Shown here: positions 54,337 to 63,648 of the stretch, piece after piece | Layout: every line of letters starts with the position of its first letter | Position numbering within the stretch: position 1 is the first letter of the stretch | Assembly: GCA_009780245.1 (NCBI GenBank) | Contig: WRAJ01000007.1 | Span: 17,531 to 81,530, forward strand | DNA from: Turicibacter sp. | Lineage (GTDB): Bacteria > Bacillota_I > Bacilli_A > MOL361 > Turicibacteraceae | Length of the DNA: 64,000 nucleotides | Direction: 5' to 3' | Notes under the pieces: generated by a model | The model's database searches: none | What the model was told of the DNA's origin: nothing | The model's input: only the letters and a program-made list of their open reading frames with translations | Translations under genes and position numbers: made by a program

Positions 54337-55548
54337 GTGGCAATAGATAAACTGAATAACAACCCGACCATTGGCTATATTGAGGGGGATGGCATTGGTG
54401 CGGAAATTACGATGCAGGCGCTGAAGGTCTTTGATGCGGCGGTTGCAAAAGCATATGACGGTGAAAAGAAAGTGGACTGGTTGGCGCTTCTTGCCGGGGA
54501 GCAGGCGTTTGAAAAAGTGGGTGAATATTTGCCGGAGGAGACCTTGGCTGCGATCCGAAAGCATAAGATTGCGATTAAGGGGCCGCTTGGGACGCCGGTT
54601 GGGAAAGGGTTTCGTTCGGTGAACGTGGCGTTGCGTCAACAGTTGGATTTGTATGCGTGTGTGAGACCGGTGGCATATTTTGCTGGGATTCATGCACCAG
54701 TGAAGCAGCCCGAAGCGGTAGATATGACGATTTTCCGTGAAAACACGGAGGATATTTACGCCGGGATTGAATTTGCAGCTGGGACAGACGAGGTAATGAA
54801 GTTGGTTGGCATTTTAGCTGAGGATTTCGGTGTGGATAAGATTCGTTTTCCGGAAACTTCGGCGATTGGGGTGAAGCCGGTCAGTGTTGAGGGAACGAAG
54901 CGCTTAGTGAGGGCGGCGATGGCGTACGCGGTGGCGCAAGGGAAAAAGCGGGTGACGCTTGTGCATAAAGGCAATATTATGAAGTTTACCGAGGGCGGGT
55001 TTCGCCAGTGGGGGTATGAGGTGGCGGCTGAGTACGATGCTTTTACGAACGAGATGTATGACCATATTAAATCGGTTGGTGGGAAGCAAGCTGCTGAAAA
55101 TGCGTTGGAACGTGCGCTCGCTGCCGGTCGGATTTACGTCGACGATGTGATCGCGGATAATTTTTTGCAACAGATTCTACTAAACCCAGAACGATTTGAT
55201 GTGGTGGCAACCTTAAATCTAAACGGCGACTATATCTCAGATGCCCTTGCAGCCCAAGTCGGCGGGATTGGCATCGCCCCGGGAGCTAATATTAATTACG
55301 ACACGGGTCATGCCGTGTTTGAAGCCACGCATGGCACAGCGCCGGATATTGTTGGCATGAACTTAGCTAACCCGTCGAGCTTCATTTTATCGGGTGTGAT
55401 GATGTTCGATTATATCGGCTGGTCGGAAGTGGCTGTTTTGATTAAAGCGGCACTAGCTAAAACATTGGCCGCTGGTGAGTTGACGACTGATCTGGGCGGA
55501 ATATTGGGTACAGATGCATTTACGGATGCGATTATAACTAATTTATAA
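54337..55548 (+). CDS. icd: Isocitrate dehydrogenase (probably NADP-dependent)
   Basis: A 403-residue isocitrate dehydrogenase of the bacterial homodimer family. Landmarks are [14 protein letters not shown] near the start, [17 protein letters not shown] (substrate Arg residues), [57 protein letters not shown] and [25 protein letters not shown] is placed eight bases before the GTG at 54337; the GTG at 54328 lies within the ribosome site and is rejected. Only 12 bases separate it from the acnA stop. It produces 2-oxoglutarate; cofactor choice is inferred from the family. Confidence 0.95.
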   Translation: MAIDKLNNNPTIGYIEGDGIGAEITMQALKVFDAAVAKAYDGEKKVDWLALLAGEQAFEKVGEYLPEETLAAIRKHKIAIKGPLGTPVGKGFRSVNVALRQQLDLYACVRPVAYFAGIHAPVKQPEAVDMTIFRENTEDIYAGIEFAAGTDEVMKLVGILAEDFGVDKIRFPETSAIGVKPVSVEGTKRLVRAAMAYAVAQGKKRVTLVHKGNIMKFTEGGFRQWGYEVAAEYDAFTNEMYDHIKSVGGKQAAENALERALAAGRIYVDDVIADNFLQQILLNPERFDVVATLNLNGDYISDALAAQVGGIGIAPGANINYDTGHAVFEATHGTAPDIVGMNLANPSSFILSGVMMFDYIGWSEVAVLIKAALAKTLAAGELTTDLGGILGTDAFTDAIITNL

Positions 55549-55562
55549 CATTTGGTGCGAAG

Positions 55563-55596
55563 GATGTGTCTGACTATCCCAGCGCATCTTTTTTTA
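55563..55596 (+). terminator. Terminator of the TCA operon
   Basis: GATGTG and CGCATC pair with one wobble, then eight T residues. Confidence 0.8.
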
Positions 55597-55649
55597 TTAC
55601 TATGACTATGTTATAATGTGTACCTGAAGCAAAACGGGAGGATAAAAAC

Positions 55650-56171
55650 ATGTTACCTTATAATAAAAACTTAGATTTAACGTTTGAAGCGACTAACTTG
55701 CGGACTATTTACCTAGCAGGCGGCTGTTTCTGGGGCACTGATGCGTACATGGCGCGCGTGCACGGTGTGGCCGAGACGGAAAGCGGCTATGCTAACGGGA
55801 ACGTGCCACTACCGGTGACCTACGAAGAAGTCTATACCGATCAAACAGGCTACGCCGAAGTCGTCAAAGTCGTTTACGATACAACCCGCACCTCACTTGC
55901 CATCGTTTTGGACGAGTTCTTTAGCATCACGAATCCCACGACATTAAACAAGCAAGCTGAGGACGAGGGAACGCGTTATCGCAGTGGGATATACTACATT
56001 GACGAAGTCGATATTCCTGAGATAAAAGCGGCCATTTCCCGGGTTCAAACGCGATTCCCAGAACCGGTTGTCACGACGATCGAACCGCTGGCTAACTACC
56101 AACCGGCAGAGGCGTACCATCAAGATTATCTTGAAAAAAATCCAAACGGGTACTGCCACGTTCAGTTTTAA
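55650..56171 (+). CDS. msrA: Peptide-methionine (S)-S-oxide reductase MsrA
   Basis: A 173-residue MsrA that reduces methionine-S-sulfoxide in proteins. The active-site motif is YLAGGCFWGTDAYM (catalytic Cys near residue 27), with VTYEEVYTDQTGYAEVVKVVYD, TRYRSGIYY and AYHQDYLEKNPNGYCHV, where the terminal Cys may be the recycling cysteine. There is no MsrB fusion. A GGAGG site precedes the ATG. The next gene begins 15 bases after the stop, so it is co-transcribed with an RNA methyltransferase. Confidence 0.95.
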   Translation: MLPYNKNLDLTFEATNLRTIYLAGGCFWGTDAYMARVHGVAETESGYANGNVPLPVTYEEVYTDQTGYAEVVKVVYDTTRTSLAIVLDEFFSITNPTTLNKQAEDEGTRYRSGIYYIDEVDIPEIKAAISRVQTRFPEPVVTTIEPLANYQPAEAYHQDYLEKNPNGYCHVQF

Positions 56172-56186
56172 TTGGAGGTTGTCAAC

Positions 56187-57311
56187 ATGAATAATTTTAA
56201 TTTAATTGCCACGACGACGTTTGGGATTGAGGCGATTACGAAGAAGGAAATCGAGAAGCTGGGCTATAAAGGTTTGAAAGTGGAGAACGGCAAAGTTGAA
56301 CTTTCGGGCGCTGGCGTGCGTGACATTGCGCGGCTGAATACGTGGTTGCGGACGGCGGAGCGGGTCTTGATTAAGATGGCTGAATTTAAGGCGACCAGTT
56401 TTGAGGAGCTATTCGATCAAACCGAAGCGATCGATTGGGCGGCGCTGATCCCTGTGGACGGGAAGATGCACGTTGTCGGAAAATCCGTAAAATCGCAGCT
56501 GTATAGCGTCCCGGATTGCCAGTCGATCGTGAAAAAAGCGATTGTAAAATCAATGGGGAAAAGCTATGGTGTCGACCTCTTCGGCGAGGATGGTCCGGTG
56601 TATAAAATCGAGGTGGCAATATTGAAAGACACGGTCACTTTGTCGATAGACACCTCAGGTCCTGGGTTGCATAAAAGAGGCTACCGAGCTTATGCCGGTG
56701 CGGCTCCTTTGAAAGAAACACTTGCCGCTGCCTTAGTCATGATGAGCCGGTGGAAATTTAGCCAGCCGATGATCGACCCGTTCTGCGGATCGGGGACAAT
56801 TTTAATCGAAGCCGCTCTGTTTGCTAGGAATATTGCGCCCGGTTTGAATCGCTCATTTGTCTGCGAGGAGTGGCCTGGGTTCGATGCTAAAGTATTTTCG
56901 GATGTGCGTGAGGAGGCCAATGCCAAGGCGTTCCGGGATAAATCGTATAAGCTGGTCGGTTACGACATTGACGGGCAGGTATTGCGCCAAGCTCGTTCGA
57001 ACGCAAAAGCCGCTGGTGTTAGCGACGATATCGAATTTCATCAGCGCGATTTCGCAGACTTCTCATCAAGCGTCGGGGCGGCGTGCTTGGTCACAAACCC
57101 ACCATACGGTGAGCGGCTATCCGATGAGATGGAAGTGCGCCGCTTAAATGAAATGCTAGGCGACTTGCGCGACGACTACCCGCACTGGGGCATCAACGTC
57201 TTCACCGCATTCGGCGGCTTCGAACGCGACTTCGGGGAGGAAGCGAGTAAGAATCGTAAGTTGTATAACGGGCGGATATTAACGCGGTTTTATCAGTATT
57301 ACTCAATGTAA
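56187..57311 (+). CDS. THUMP-domain class I RNA methyltransferase (RlmL/YpsC type)
   Basis: A 374-residue methyltransferase that probably makes N2-methylguanosine in 23S rRNA. The N-terminal half has a ferredoxin-like and THUMP region (LIATTTFGIEAITKKEIEKLG; then HKRGYRAYAGAAPLKETLAAAL), and the C-terminal Rossmann fold has DPFCGSGTILIEAALFARNIAPG (SAM site), GYDIDGQVLRQARSNAKAAG and the catalytic TNPPYGERL. Length matches the single-domain YpsC family, not the fused RlmKL. GGAGG precedes the ATG at 56187; the longer frame starts at 56172. It is co-transcribed with msrA. Confidence 0.92.
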   Translation: MNNFNLIATTTFGIEAITKKEIEKLGYKGLKVENGKVELSGAGVRDIARLNTWLRTAERVLIKMAEFKATSFEELFDQTEAIDWAALIPVDGKMHVVGKSVKSQLYSVPDCQSIVKKAIVKSMGKSYGVDLFGEDGPVYKIEVAILKDTVTLSIDTSGPGLHKRGYRAYAGAAPLKETLAAALVMMSRWKFSQPMIDPFCGSGTILIEAALFARNIAPGLNRSFVCEEWPGFDAKVFSDVREEANAKAFRDKSYKLVGYDIDGQVLRQARSNAKAAGVSDDIEFHQRDFADFSSSVGAACLVTNPPYGERLSDEMEVRRLNEMLGDLRDDYPHWGINVFTAFGGFERDFGEEASKNRKLYNGRILTRFYQYYSM

Positions 57312-57479
57312 CACGTGAAATGTCAACTTTCACATCAAAAATCTTTATTTGTTGATATTTTTTCATCAAGCAAAGGTTAAAGGGTGTCACGGTATGATTT
57401 AATAACAAAAATATTAATGGTATCAAAAATTTTTAAGTAAATCTTTAAACGACGAGTGCAAGAAACGATGTGAGATCTG

Positions 57480-57496
57480 CTTATAGTAACTATAAG
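57480..57496. promoter_or_regulatory. 17-bp palindrome overlapping the ribosome site of the APC permease gene
   Basis: CTTATAGT-A-ACTATAAG is perfectly symmetric and runs into the AAGGAG of the permease gene. It could be an operator or a hairpin masking the ribosome site. The rest of the gap (57312-57479) has a weak GTGAAA/TTTCAC hairpin and little else. Confidence 0.5.
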
Positions 57497-57508
57497 GAGT
57501 GTTTTTAC

Positions 57509-58876
57509 ATGTCAACAAATAATACGTTAAAAAGGCAGTACGGATTATTCACCGCCATCTGCCTAGTAGTGGGAAGTGTCATTGGGACGGGGATTTTCTG
57601 GTTACCGGGTCGTGTGTTGCACCAAGCAAATGGAAATTTATGGACAGGTGTCCTCGCATGGATCGTTGGTGGAACCATGGTCGCAACGTGCGTCTACATG
57701 TTTTCCGTCATGGCAAGGCGTTACGAGATGATTCACGGCATGGTCGACTATGCCGAAGCCCTCGTTGGTAAAAAGTACGGTTACCTTGTTGCCTGGTTTT
57801 TCTGTGTCATGTACCAGACGGCCGGCTATGCGATCATCGCTTGGATCACTGCGAATTTCACTGCAACGCTCGCCGGATTCAGTGCTGCCACGCACTTCTC
57901 ACTTATTTTCGGGATCATGTTATTCTATATGGTAGCTGTGTTTCTACTGAATTATTTCGTCCCGAAATTGCCGATGACATTTCACGTTTCCTCGACGGTG
58001 GCTAGGATTATCCCGCTCGTTCTTATCGCGACCGTTGGTGTGGTGGCAGGATTCACTTGGGGTGGGGGGCAAGTCACTGTACAAAGTGTTGTGCCAGAAC
58101 TTGCCAATCAACCGGCACCTTCGTTTTTAGGCGCTGTTTTTGCCACAGCGTTTGCTTATAACGGCTGGCAGGCCGCGACCGCTTTTAATAGTGAAATCAA
58201 CGATAGTAAAAAGAAGTTTCCTTTTGCTTTGATGATTGGGTTTGCGCTCGTTATGCTGATTTACATCGGTTATTACATCGGGATTGTCATCGCTGGTGAG
58301 CCTTACGAGTTGATGCAGAATAACCAATTAGCGACACGAGCCGCGTTTAACCGCGTTTTCGGTGATGTCATCGGTAACGTGATGATGATCTTTGTGATCA
58401 TCTCTGGACTAGGCATTCTCAACCTTTGCTGCATGGGAATGAGCCGCAGTTTATACGCACTCGGTCGTCGCGGAAATGGCCCGGTCCCACACATCACCGT
58501 TGAAGTTGACGCGCGCACCGGTTTACCACTAAAAAGTATGATTATTTGTGTCGTCCTGTCATTCATTTGGGCGGCGATCGTCTTCGGTAATCACAATTGG
58601 TGGACGAACTTCGAATTCAACCTCCCGAATTTTTACAACACGCTCTTCTTTACTTTGTTAATCCCCATTTTTATTGGTTTTTTCATTCACAACCACTCCA
58701 ACAAGGACATCCATCCCTTCAACCGGGTCATCATGCCGTTCATCGCCACTTTTGGGGCGGGCTTTATGAACTATTCCCTCATCTCCTCAAGTTGGATACA
58801 TGCGGCGGTGTACTACACAACCGGGATCGTTTTAGCGATTATCGGCTTCCTATACTTTTGTACAAAAAAAGGCTAG
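57509..58876 (+). CDS. APC superfamily amino acid permease
   Basis: A 455-residue membrane transporter with about 12 hydrophobic segments. The APC signature lies in TM1 (VVGSVIGTGIFWLPGRVL near 15-32), TM6 is FATAFAYNGWQAATAFNSEIND, with ALMIGFALVMLIYIGYYIGIV and a C-terminal helix run ending at a lysine. It resembles serine/threonine or basic amino acid exchangers (SteT-like), but the substrate is not assignable. AAGGAG precedes the ATG at 57509. It is convergent with an RpiR-type regulator and shares a bidirectional terminator with it. Confidence 0.9.
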   Translation: MSTNNTLKRQYGLFTAICLVVGSVIGTGIFWLPGRVLHQANGNLWTGVLAWIVGGTMVATCVYMFSVMARRYEMIHGMVDYAEALVGKKYGYLVAWFFCVMYQTAGYAIIAWITANFTATLAGFSAATHFSLIFGIMLFYMVAVFLLNYFVPKLPMTFHVSSTVARIIPLVLIATVGVVAGFTWGGGQVTVQSVVPELANQPAPSFLGAVFATAFAYNGWQAATAFNSEINDSKKKFPFALMIGFALVMLIYIGYYIGIVIAGEPYELMQNNQLATRAAFNRVFGDVIGNVMMIFVIISGLGILNLCCMGMSRSLYALGRRGNGPVPHITVEVDARTGLPLKSMIICVVLSFIWAAIVFGNHNWWTNFEFNLPNFYNTLFFTLLIPIFIGFFIHNHSNKDIHPFNRVIMPFIATFGAGFMNYSLISSSWIHAAVYYTTGIVLAIIGFLYFCTKKG

Positions 58877-58894
58877 CGTGTGCTAACCTTTTTT
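58863..58894. terminator. Bidirectional terminator between the permease and RpiR genes
   Basis: AAAAAAAGGCTAGC and GCTAACCTTTTTTT pair nearly perfectly, with A-rich and T-rich flanks serving both strands. Confidence 0.9.
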
Positions 58895-59677
58895 TGTGGG
58901 CGTCTCTAAATTAGAAATAGCCAAATACTCATAAACCAATAATTCCACAATCATCATCATCGTGACGCTAGAAGTGAGGCTCATCCCACGGACATTAATC
59001 TCATCGGCGAACACATAGAAGTTACTATTAGACAACCCTTCGAGCAAGTTATTATCTGCTCGTGTGATCGATAGTAGATAGGGTTGCTCGGCAAGGAAAA
59101 CCCGCTGGATAAAATCAATTAATACCTCATCATCACCGGAATACGATAACGCGATGATCAAGTCTTGGTTACGGATCCGGTTAACGAGATTTTGTCGTTG
59201 ATAAGCGGTCTCGGGGAAGTAAGCATGAAAGCCTAACCCGATAAACAGCCTTTCACAATACTGACCAACGCTGTGAGTATGATCATCGGTCAGAATATAA
59301 ATGCGGGGTTTTTGCTTTAATAACCCAACGACTTCTTGCATTTGCTCAGGTGAAATGACACGAACGGTTTCAATCGCATTCTTTAAATAGTTTTCTTGAT
59401 AGTCCTGTTTGAGGGTTACATCAAGCAATGCTTCTTTTTCTTTGTCGTGAGAAGTGATCAAAAGACAGTTGATAAATTCGGAATAGCCGGCGAAGCCGAG
59501 TTTTTGGGCGAACCGAAAAATCGTGGTTGTCGAGAGAAATTGGGAGGAGGCAAATCGCTGAATGCTCATTTTTTTCACTTCGTCCATGTTCTTAACCACG
59601 TAATCAAAGAGTTTCCGCTCCGTGCTATTTAGCTCACGATTGGTTTTTTGCGTTGCTTCGAAAAAATCCATGGCCAT
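58883..59677 (-). CDS. MurR/RpiR family transcriptional regulator
   Basis: A 264-residue regulator. Residues 8-80 are the RpiR helix-turn-helix (NSTERKLFDYVVKNMDEVKKMSIQRFASSQFLSTTTIFRFAQKLGFAGYSEF given only by its ends), and residues 110-240 form a SIS phosphosugar-binding domain (PRIYILTDDHTHSVGQYCERLF; then DLIIALSYSGDDEVLIDFIQ). The RpiR family senses sugar phosphates or amino sugars. GTGAGG precedes the ATG at 59677. It is downstream of plsX on the same strand, separated by a terminator, and convergent with the APC permease. Its target is unknown. Confidence 0.9.
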   Translation of the reverse strand: MAMDFFEATQKTNRELNSTERKLFDYVVKNMDEVKKMSIQRFASSQFLSTTTIFRFAQKLGFAGYSEFINCLLITSHDKEKEALLDVTLKQDYQENYLKNAIETVRVISPEQMQEVVGLLKQKPRIYILTDDHTHSVGQYCERLFIGLGFHAYFPETAYQRQNLVNRIRNQDLIIALSYSGDDEVLIDFIQRVFLAEQPYLLSITRADNNLLEGLSNSNFYVFADEINVRGMSLTSSVTMMMIVELLVYEYLAISNLETPTKKG

Positions 59678-59703
59678 TTTAATTATCCTCACTTTTTGAT
59701 AGT

Positions 59704-59729
59704 AAAGCCACTAATCACTAGTGGCTTTT
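59704..59729. terminator. Terminator between plsX and the RpiR gene
   Basis: AAAGCCACTA and TAGTGGCTTT form a 10-bp stem with a 5-base loop, four bases after the plsX stop on the minus strand. Confidence 0.8.
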
Positions 59730-59732
59730 ATA

Positions 59733-60755
59733 TTATTCAGTAGTTTCTTTTAAAGCTGTCAACGCAACGTCAATCTTACTCACAACGTCATTCTCCACCG
59801 CTTTTTTCGCGTGTCCGATGGCATACATAAACGTCTCAGCATCGCTTGAACCAGGCGATTTAATGACCGGTGCACCGACTCCAAGCAAAATCGCACCGCC
59901 GACCGTTTTTGGATTAACGACTTCTTTAATGCCATCAAAGGTGCTCTTTAATAAGAGCCCACCCATTTTACCTTTGGTCGTTGACATGATCTCGTCTTTT
60001 AGTAAGCCCAGTAAATCCTTGGCTGTTCCTTCCACCGCTTTTAACGCAATGTTTCCGGCATAGCCGTCGGCAGCAATAATGTCAACTTCGCCTGAAATCA
60101 TAGATTTTGATTCAATATTTCCCAGGAAATTGAGTGAAGTGTCATTTTTAAGTAGAGCGAAAGCTTCGACTTGTTCAACGCCACCTTTGGCATCTTCGGT
60201 TCCGATATTAAGCAGTCCAATTTTTGGATTTTGAATACCAAGCACAGTCTTCGCATAAATATCAGCGAGTTTGGCATTTTGATAAATGAAGCTTGCTTTC
60301 GCCTCACTATTGGCACCCGCATCGCATAAAATGGTCGTTGCGTCTTTTTTAACCGTTGGAATGATCGGTGCAAGTGCTGGACGCTCGACTGATTTTAATC
60401 GTTTCACTAACAAAGTACCAGCAGCGATTAACGCCCCGGTTGCCCCTGCTGAAACCAAAGCATCCACTTCCCCCTTTTTGACGGCCTTACTAGCCACGAC
60501 TAGTGAAGATTCCTTTTGGCGACGAATGGCCATCGCTGGATCACCAATGTCCATCGGAATCACATCGTCACAATGAACAATTTGGATCCGTTCATGAGTA
60601 GCCGGCAGATGCTTTTTGATCTCATCTTCACGTCCAAACAACGTCACTTCAACGTCCGCGTATTTTTCAATCGCCATGTAAGCACCTTTCACCATCTCCG
60701 CCGGGGCATTATCGCCGCCCATCGCATCGACTCCGATTTTAAATAATTTACTCAT
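59733..60755 (-). CDS. plsX: Phosphate acyltransferase PlsX
   Basis: A 340-residue PlsX, which makes acyl-phosphate from acyl-ACP for phospholipid synthesis with PlsY. Landmarks are KIGVDAMGGDNAPAEMVKGA near the start, MAIRRQKESSLVVASKAVK, ALVSAGATGALIAAGTLLVKRL and GLLNIGTEDAKG; the C-terminal half has EGDIFAADGYAGNIALKAVEG-like sequence and KSTFDGIKEVVNPKTVGGAILLGV. Length is normal. In most Bacillota plsX lies with fapR, fabD, fabG and acpP or after rpmF; here it stands alone, about 22 kb from rpmF. Confidence 0.96.
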   Translation of the reverse strand: MSKLFKIGVDAMGGDNAPAEMVKGAYMAIEKYADVEVTLFGREDEIKKHLPATHERIQIVHCDDVIPMDIGDPAMAIRRQKESSLVVASKAVKKGEVDALVSAGATGALIAAGTLLVKRLKSVERPALAPIIPTVKKDATTILCDAGANSEAKASFIYQNAKLADIYAKTVLGIQNPKIGLLNIGTEDAKGGVEQVEAFALLKNDTSLNFLGNIESKSMISGEVDIIAADGYAGNIALKAVEGTAKDLLGLLKDEIMSTTKGKMGGLLLKSTFDGIKEVVNPKTVGGAILLGVGAPVIKSPGSSDAETFMYAIGHAKKAVENDVVSKIDVALTALKETTE

Positions 60756-60814
60756 GGATAACCACTCCTAATTGAATGTTTTATTTTGATCATCAAATTA
60801 TAGCACAACCCGAC

Positions 60815-62224
60815 CTATTTCTCAACAGGTGGGGGCGGGTTATACACAAACGACTGCGCTTCAATTTCCAACGAAAGTTCAAGCAATGCCAATTTCTTCT
60901 GTACATAATCCGTAACCCCTTCAATGTAAGTCCGCAAGTCCTTCGGATTATGAACCGATTCGCCAATCAAAAACTTACTCGACGCCCCAACACCCAGCCC
61001 AATCACGTTCTGCGCCTCTTCCATCATCAAAATGTTATACACAGATGCATGCTCAGCCTTAGCGTACCCAATATTTTCCAAATTACCCGCGATGTTCTTC
61101 TGCCGATACAAATAATACGGCACGTACCCCTCAGCCGCGGCAAAATCATAAGTCAGCTGCGCCATTTCCTGCAACGTCTTTTTTTCTGCAACCGTATAGA
61201 GTGTGCGATCGTTACTGATTTCGGACTTTCGCTTAAACGCCAGCATGTGGACGGTAAGCGACTCGGGTTGCAGGGCTTTGACTTGGGTAAGACTGTGCCT
61301 TAGTTCACCCGTGCTCTCACCGGGAAGACCCACGATTAAATCCATGTTGACGTTAGGAATCTCAAGCTCTTTAGCCATCTTAAATGTGCGGATGACGTTG
61401 TCTGTGGTGTGATGCCGTCCTATTGCATCAAGAGTTCGCTGGTTAAAAGACTGCGGGTTGATGCTGATGCGGTTGATACAAAAGTCCTTTAAAACCTGGA
61501 GTTTCTCGTGGGTCAACGTATCAGGGCGTCCTGCTTCAACCGTGATTTCACGCAGTTCGGCGACGGTCGCAATGTGCTCAGTAATAGCAGACAGGACGTT
61601 TGTTAACTCGTCAGCCGATAACATCGTCGGCGTCCCACCCCCGAGGTAAACAGACGTGACCGGGATTTTTTTCGCTTTAAGATACTGGCCGATCAGTTTT
61701 ATTTCTTCAAGCAATGCGGTTAAAAAAGGTGCCACCCATTTTTTATGGGGCTGATAGGCATAAGCGGCAAAGGTACAATAAGCGCAGCGCGTGGGGCAAA
61801 AGGGAATGCCGATATACACGCTGACTTCCTTTTCAAGGTGATGCAGATCGGGCACGACTTGCAACTGGTGATTCGCAACGGCGAGCAGTAAATTCATTTT
61901 TTCGTCTTGTACCAGATAGGTGTTTTGTAGCTCGGCGGTAATCTCGGCATCCGCTCTTCCCCGCTTTTTCAAACTATGAACGAGCTTGTTCGGTCGCATC
62001 CCGTTCAGGAGCCCCCATGGTTGTTTCCGGCCGAACTCCTTCGTTAAAGCCTGTAAATACCTGGCTAAATACGCATTTTTTGTAACCTCTGCGGCACCGT
62101 CCAGCTCGATTTCCAAGTCCGCTTTTTCTGTGACAAATGCCCACTCATCAAAAAAGCCCTGATTAATCACAGCTAGCTCTTTTAATATCAGGGGATCATC
62201 GACGCCGATTATTTTAATTTTCAT
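60815..62224 (-). CDS. hemZ: Coproporphyrinogen dehydrogenase HemZ (radical SAM, HemN-like)
   Basis: A 469-residue HemZ. The N-terminal 150 residues are the HemZ-specific part; the radical SAM domain starts at VYIGIPFCPTRCAYCTFAAY (CxxxCxxC cluster near 178-185), with VYLGGGTPTMLSADEL, ITVEAGRPDTLTHEKL, RISINPQSFNQRTLDAIGR and VNMDLIVGLPGESTGELRHSL. HemZ is an oxygen-independent coproporphyrinogen oxidase-like protein; HemN-family members differ, so a heme role is not proven. A PPPPVEK tail ends it. It stands alone on the minus strand upstream of plsX. Confidence 0.9.
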   Translation of the reverse strand: MKIKIIGVDDPLILKELAVINQGFFDEWAFVTEKADLEIELDGAAEVTKNAYLARYLQALTKEFGRKQPWGLLNGMRPNKLVHSLKKRGRADAEITAELQNTYLVQDEKMNLLLAVANHQLQVVPDLHHLEKEVSVYIGIPFCPTRCAYCTFAAYAYQPHKKWVAPFLTALLEEIKLIGQYLKAKKIPVTSVYLGGGTPTMLSADELTNVLSAITEHIATVAELREITVEAGRPDTLTHEKLQVLKDFCINRISINPQSFNQRTLDAIGRHHTTDNVIRTFKMAKELEIPNVNMDLIVGLPGESTGELRHSLTQVKALQPESLTVHMLAFKRKSEISNDRTLYTVAEKKTLQEMAQLTYDFAAAEGYVPYYLYRQKNIAGNLENIGYAKAEHASVYNILMMEEAQNVIGLGVGASSKFLIGESVHNPKDLRTYIEGVTDYVQKKLALLELSLEIEAQSFVYNPPPPVEK

Positions 62225-62337
62225 AATAAGTCACTTCCGTTTTAACTGAGGTTTTGATGATTAGAGGGTGTGGATTGGCGATGGTAGCACTTGTTTAAAT
62301 TGGTAGTCATGCAGTTAGGGTTACAGCAAAAAATATG

Positions 62338-63105
62338 TTAATGTTTGAGGATGATTTCTTCGATGATTTTTCTAATGCGATCGTGGTCGCGGAGGTGATA
62401 TTCGAAGGTGCAGATCAGGGTTTCGCCTTCGATGAAACCGTGTTTGAGGTAGGTGTCCATTTTGTCGTTCATGCGGTCTTTGTAGCCGTCTTTGTGCAGG
62501 GCGCCGTTGTGTTCGAGGATGATGGTTTCGCCGGTGTAGGGCGCTTTGATGATGAAATCGGGTGAGATTTCGTTTTTGCCATTGAGGGTGACAACGGAAT
62601 CATAGCGGTAGGGGATGTCGTATTCCTCTAGCAGGTTGCCGATGTCGCGTTCGGATTTTGAGCGGAAGAATGTGCCACCTTTGGACTGGTAGATGAGCTC
62701 TTCTGGGTTATAGGTGTTTTTCTTGTAAGGTTGAGCGAGCCACTTTTCGATAGACGGGTGATAGTAGTACGAGGCAGGGAGGTTTTTGTAGGTGTTGGCG
62801 AAGGTGGCGATAAGCTCTTTAGGCGCGAGGAGGAGGTTGGCGCTTTTCGTTATACGTGCGAGGAGTTTGGTTAAAGTGGTGAGCTGCTTTTCACGGGCTA
62901 GAAGAAACTTCTTACGCGCGAGCTCTTTGATCTTCGCAGGATTCTTGGTGATGCCGACTTGTTTTCCGTTAATCTCGTGGTAATAGTGAGTCGTGTTTTT
63001 CCATTTGCGCCCAAGCAAGGATCCCAATGGCAAAGTCTTGAGCTCTGCTTGAATGTCGCTTAATTCTTTGTGATACTTTTCTACTAAAAGCTTTATCATT
63101 TTCAT
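62338..63105 (-). CDS. Uncharacterised PD-(D/E)XK nuclease-like protein
   Basis: A 255-residue protein, not matched to a named family. Residues 1-110 are helical and lysine-rich (KELARKKFLLAREKQLTTLTKLLARITKS). From about 155 the layout of a PD-(D/E)XK fold appears: FFRSKSERDIGNLLEEYDIPYRYDSVV (Glu in the first helix), EISPDFIIKAP (Asp of the PD motif) and ETIILEHNGALHKDGY (Glu of the E-x-N/K motif, with Asn where Lys or Gln is usual), then CTFEYHL. GTGAGG precedes the ATG at 63105; the ATG at 63141 has no site. It is monocistronic. A nuclease fold is inferred, activity is not shown. Confidence 0.7.
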   Translation of the reverse strand: MKMIKLLVEKYHKELSDIQAELKTLPLGSLLGRKWKNTTHYYHEINGKQVGITKNPAKIKELARKKFLLAREKQLTTLTKLLARITKSANLLLAPKELIATFANTYKNLPASYYYHPSIEKWLAQPYKKNTYNPEELIYQSKGGTFFRSKSERDIGNLLEEYDIPYRYDSVVTLNGKNEISPDFIIKAPYTGETIILEHNGALHKDGYKDRMNDKMDTYLKHGFIEGETLICTFEYHLRDHDRIRKIIEEIILKH

Positions 63106-63251
63106 AAAATACCTCACTGTGTGGAGCCTGTTTACAATCATACCATAAGAAGAGGGAAAGTAAAGTAATAATCATACAGTACAATCTAGGAAAAAAGCAT
63201 TTTTTGAATTAACCCTATCATCTGAGTTGCAAAATTATGATACGACCCCGA

Positions 63252-63518
63252 TATTACAGATTTTCTGTTATTTTACGGACTAAACCTGTAATACTGAATC
63301 CTATGCGTCTTTCGAGTGTGAATAAATACAGGTTTTGGTCTTTTAAACTTCGAAAACCTGTGGTAAAGGACTTGCTGCGTCTTCTGAATGCAGACTAAAT
63401 ACAGGTTTTCATCAATTTTTCCTTAAAAACCTGTAATAATGATGCCTGTGTGTCTTCTGAGTACTAATAAAATACAGGTTTTGTGCCATTATTATTTGAA
63501 AACCTGTAATGATCACCC
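63252..63518. repeat. Tandem 73-bp repeats (family B), 3.7 units
   Basis: Units begin at about 63252, 63325, 63398 and 63471, period 73 bp. Each carries ACAGGTTTT...AAAACCTGT, a 9-bp inverted repeat about 17-20 bases apart, and between hairpins a conserved TGYGTCTTYTGARTG-like spacer. The first unit is degenerate. The array fills much of the 543-base gap between the nuclease-like gene and the response regulator; the remaining sequence on either side shows only a TATAAT box near the regulator gene. Related units occur at 46801-46968. Confidence 0.9.
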
Positions 63519-63609
63519 CTGCAAAAGATGGATGGCAAGGAATGCGGGTTAAGCAAACAATCTTTCAAAATAAAACCGCATCTCTAATAACTTTCTAATA
63601 AGACTGTGT

Positions 63610-63615
63610 TATAAT
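63610..63615 (+). promoter_or_regulatory. Minus-10 box before the response regulator gene
   Basis: TATAAT lies 33 bases before the ATG. No good minus-35 is visible at 17 bases upstream. Confidence 0.5.
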
Positions 63616-63648
63616 CGTTTCATACTAGAGACAAGTAGGTGATCCCAC

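Noticed and set aside
63252..63518. Tandem array as a CRISPR
   Set aside because: Units are adjacent and conserved throughout, with no unique spacers of constant length and no cas genes; arms are internal inverted repeats.
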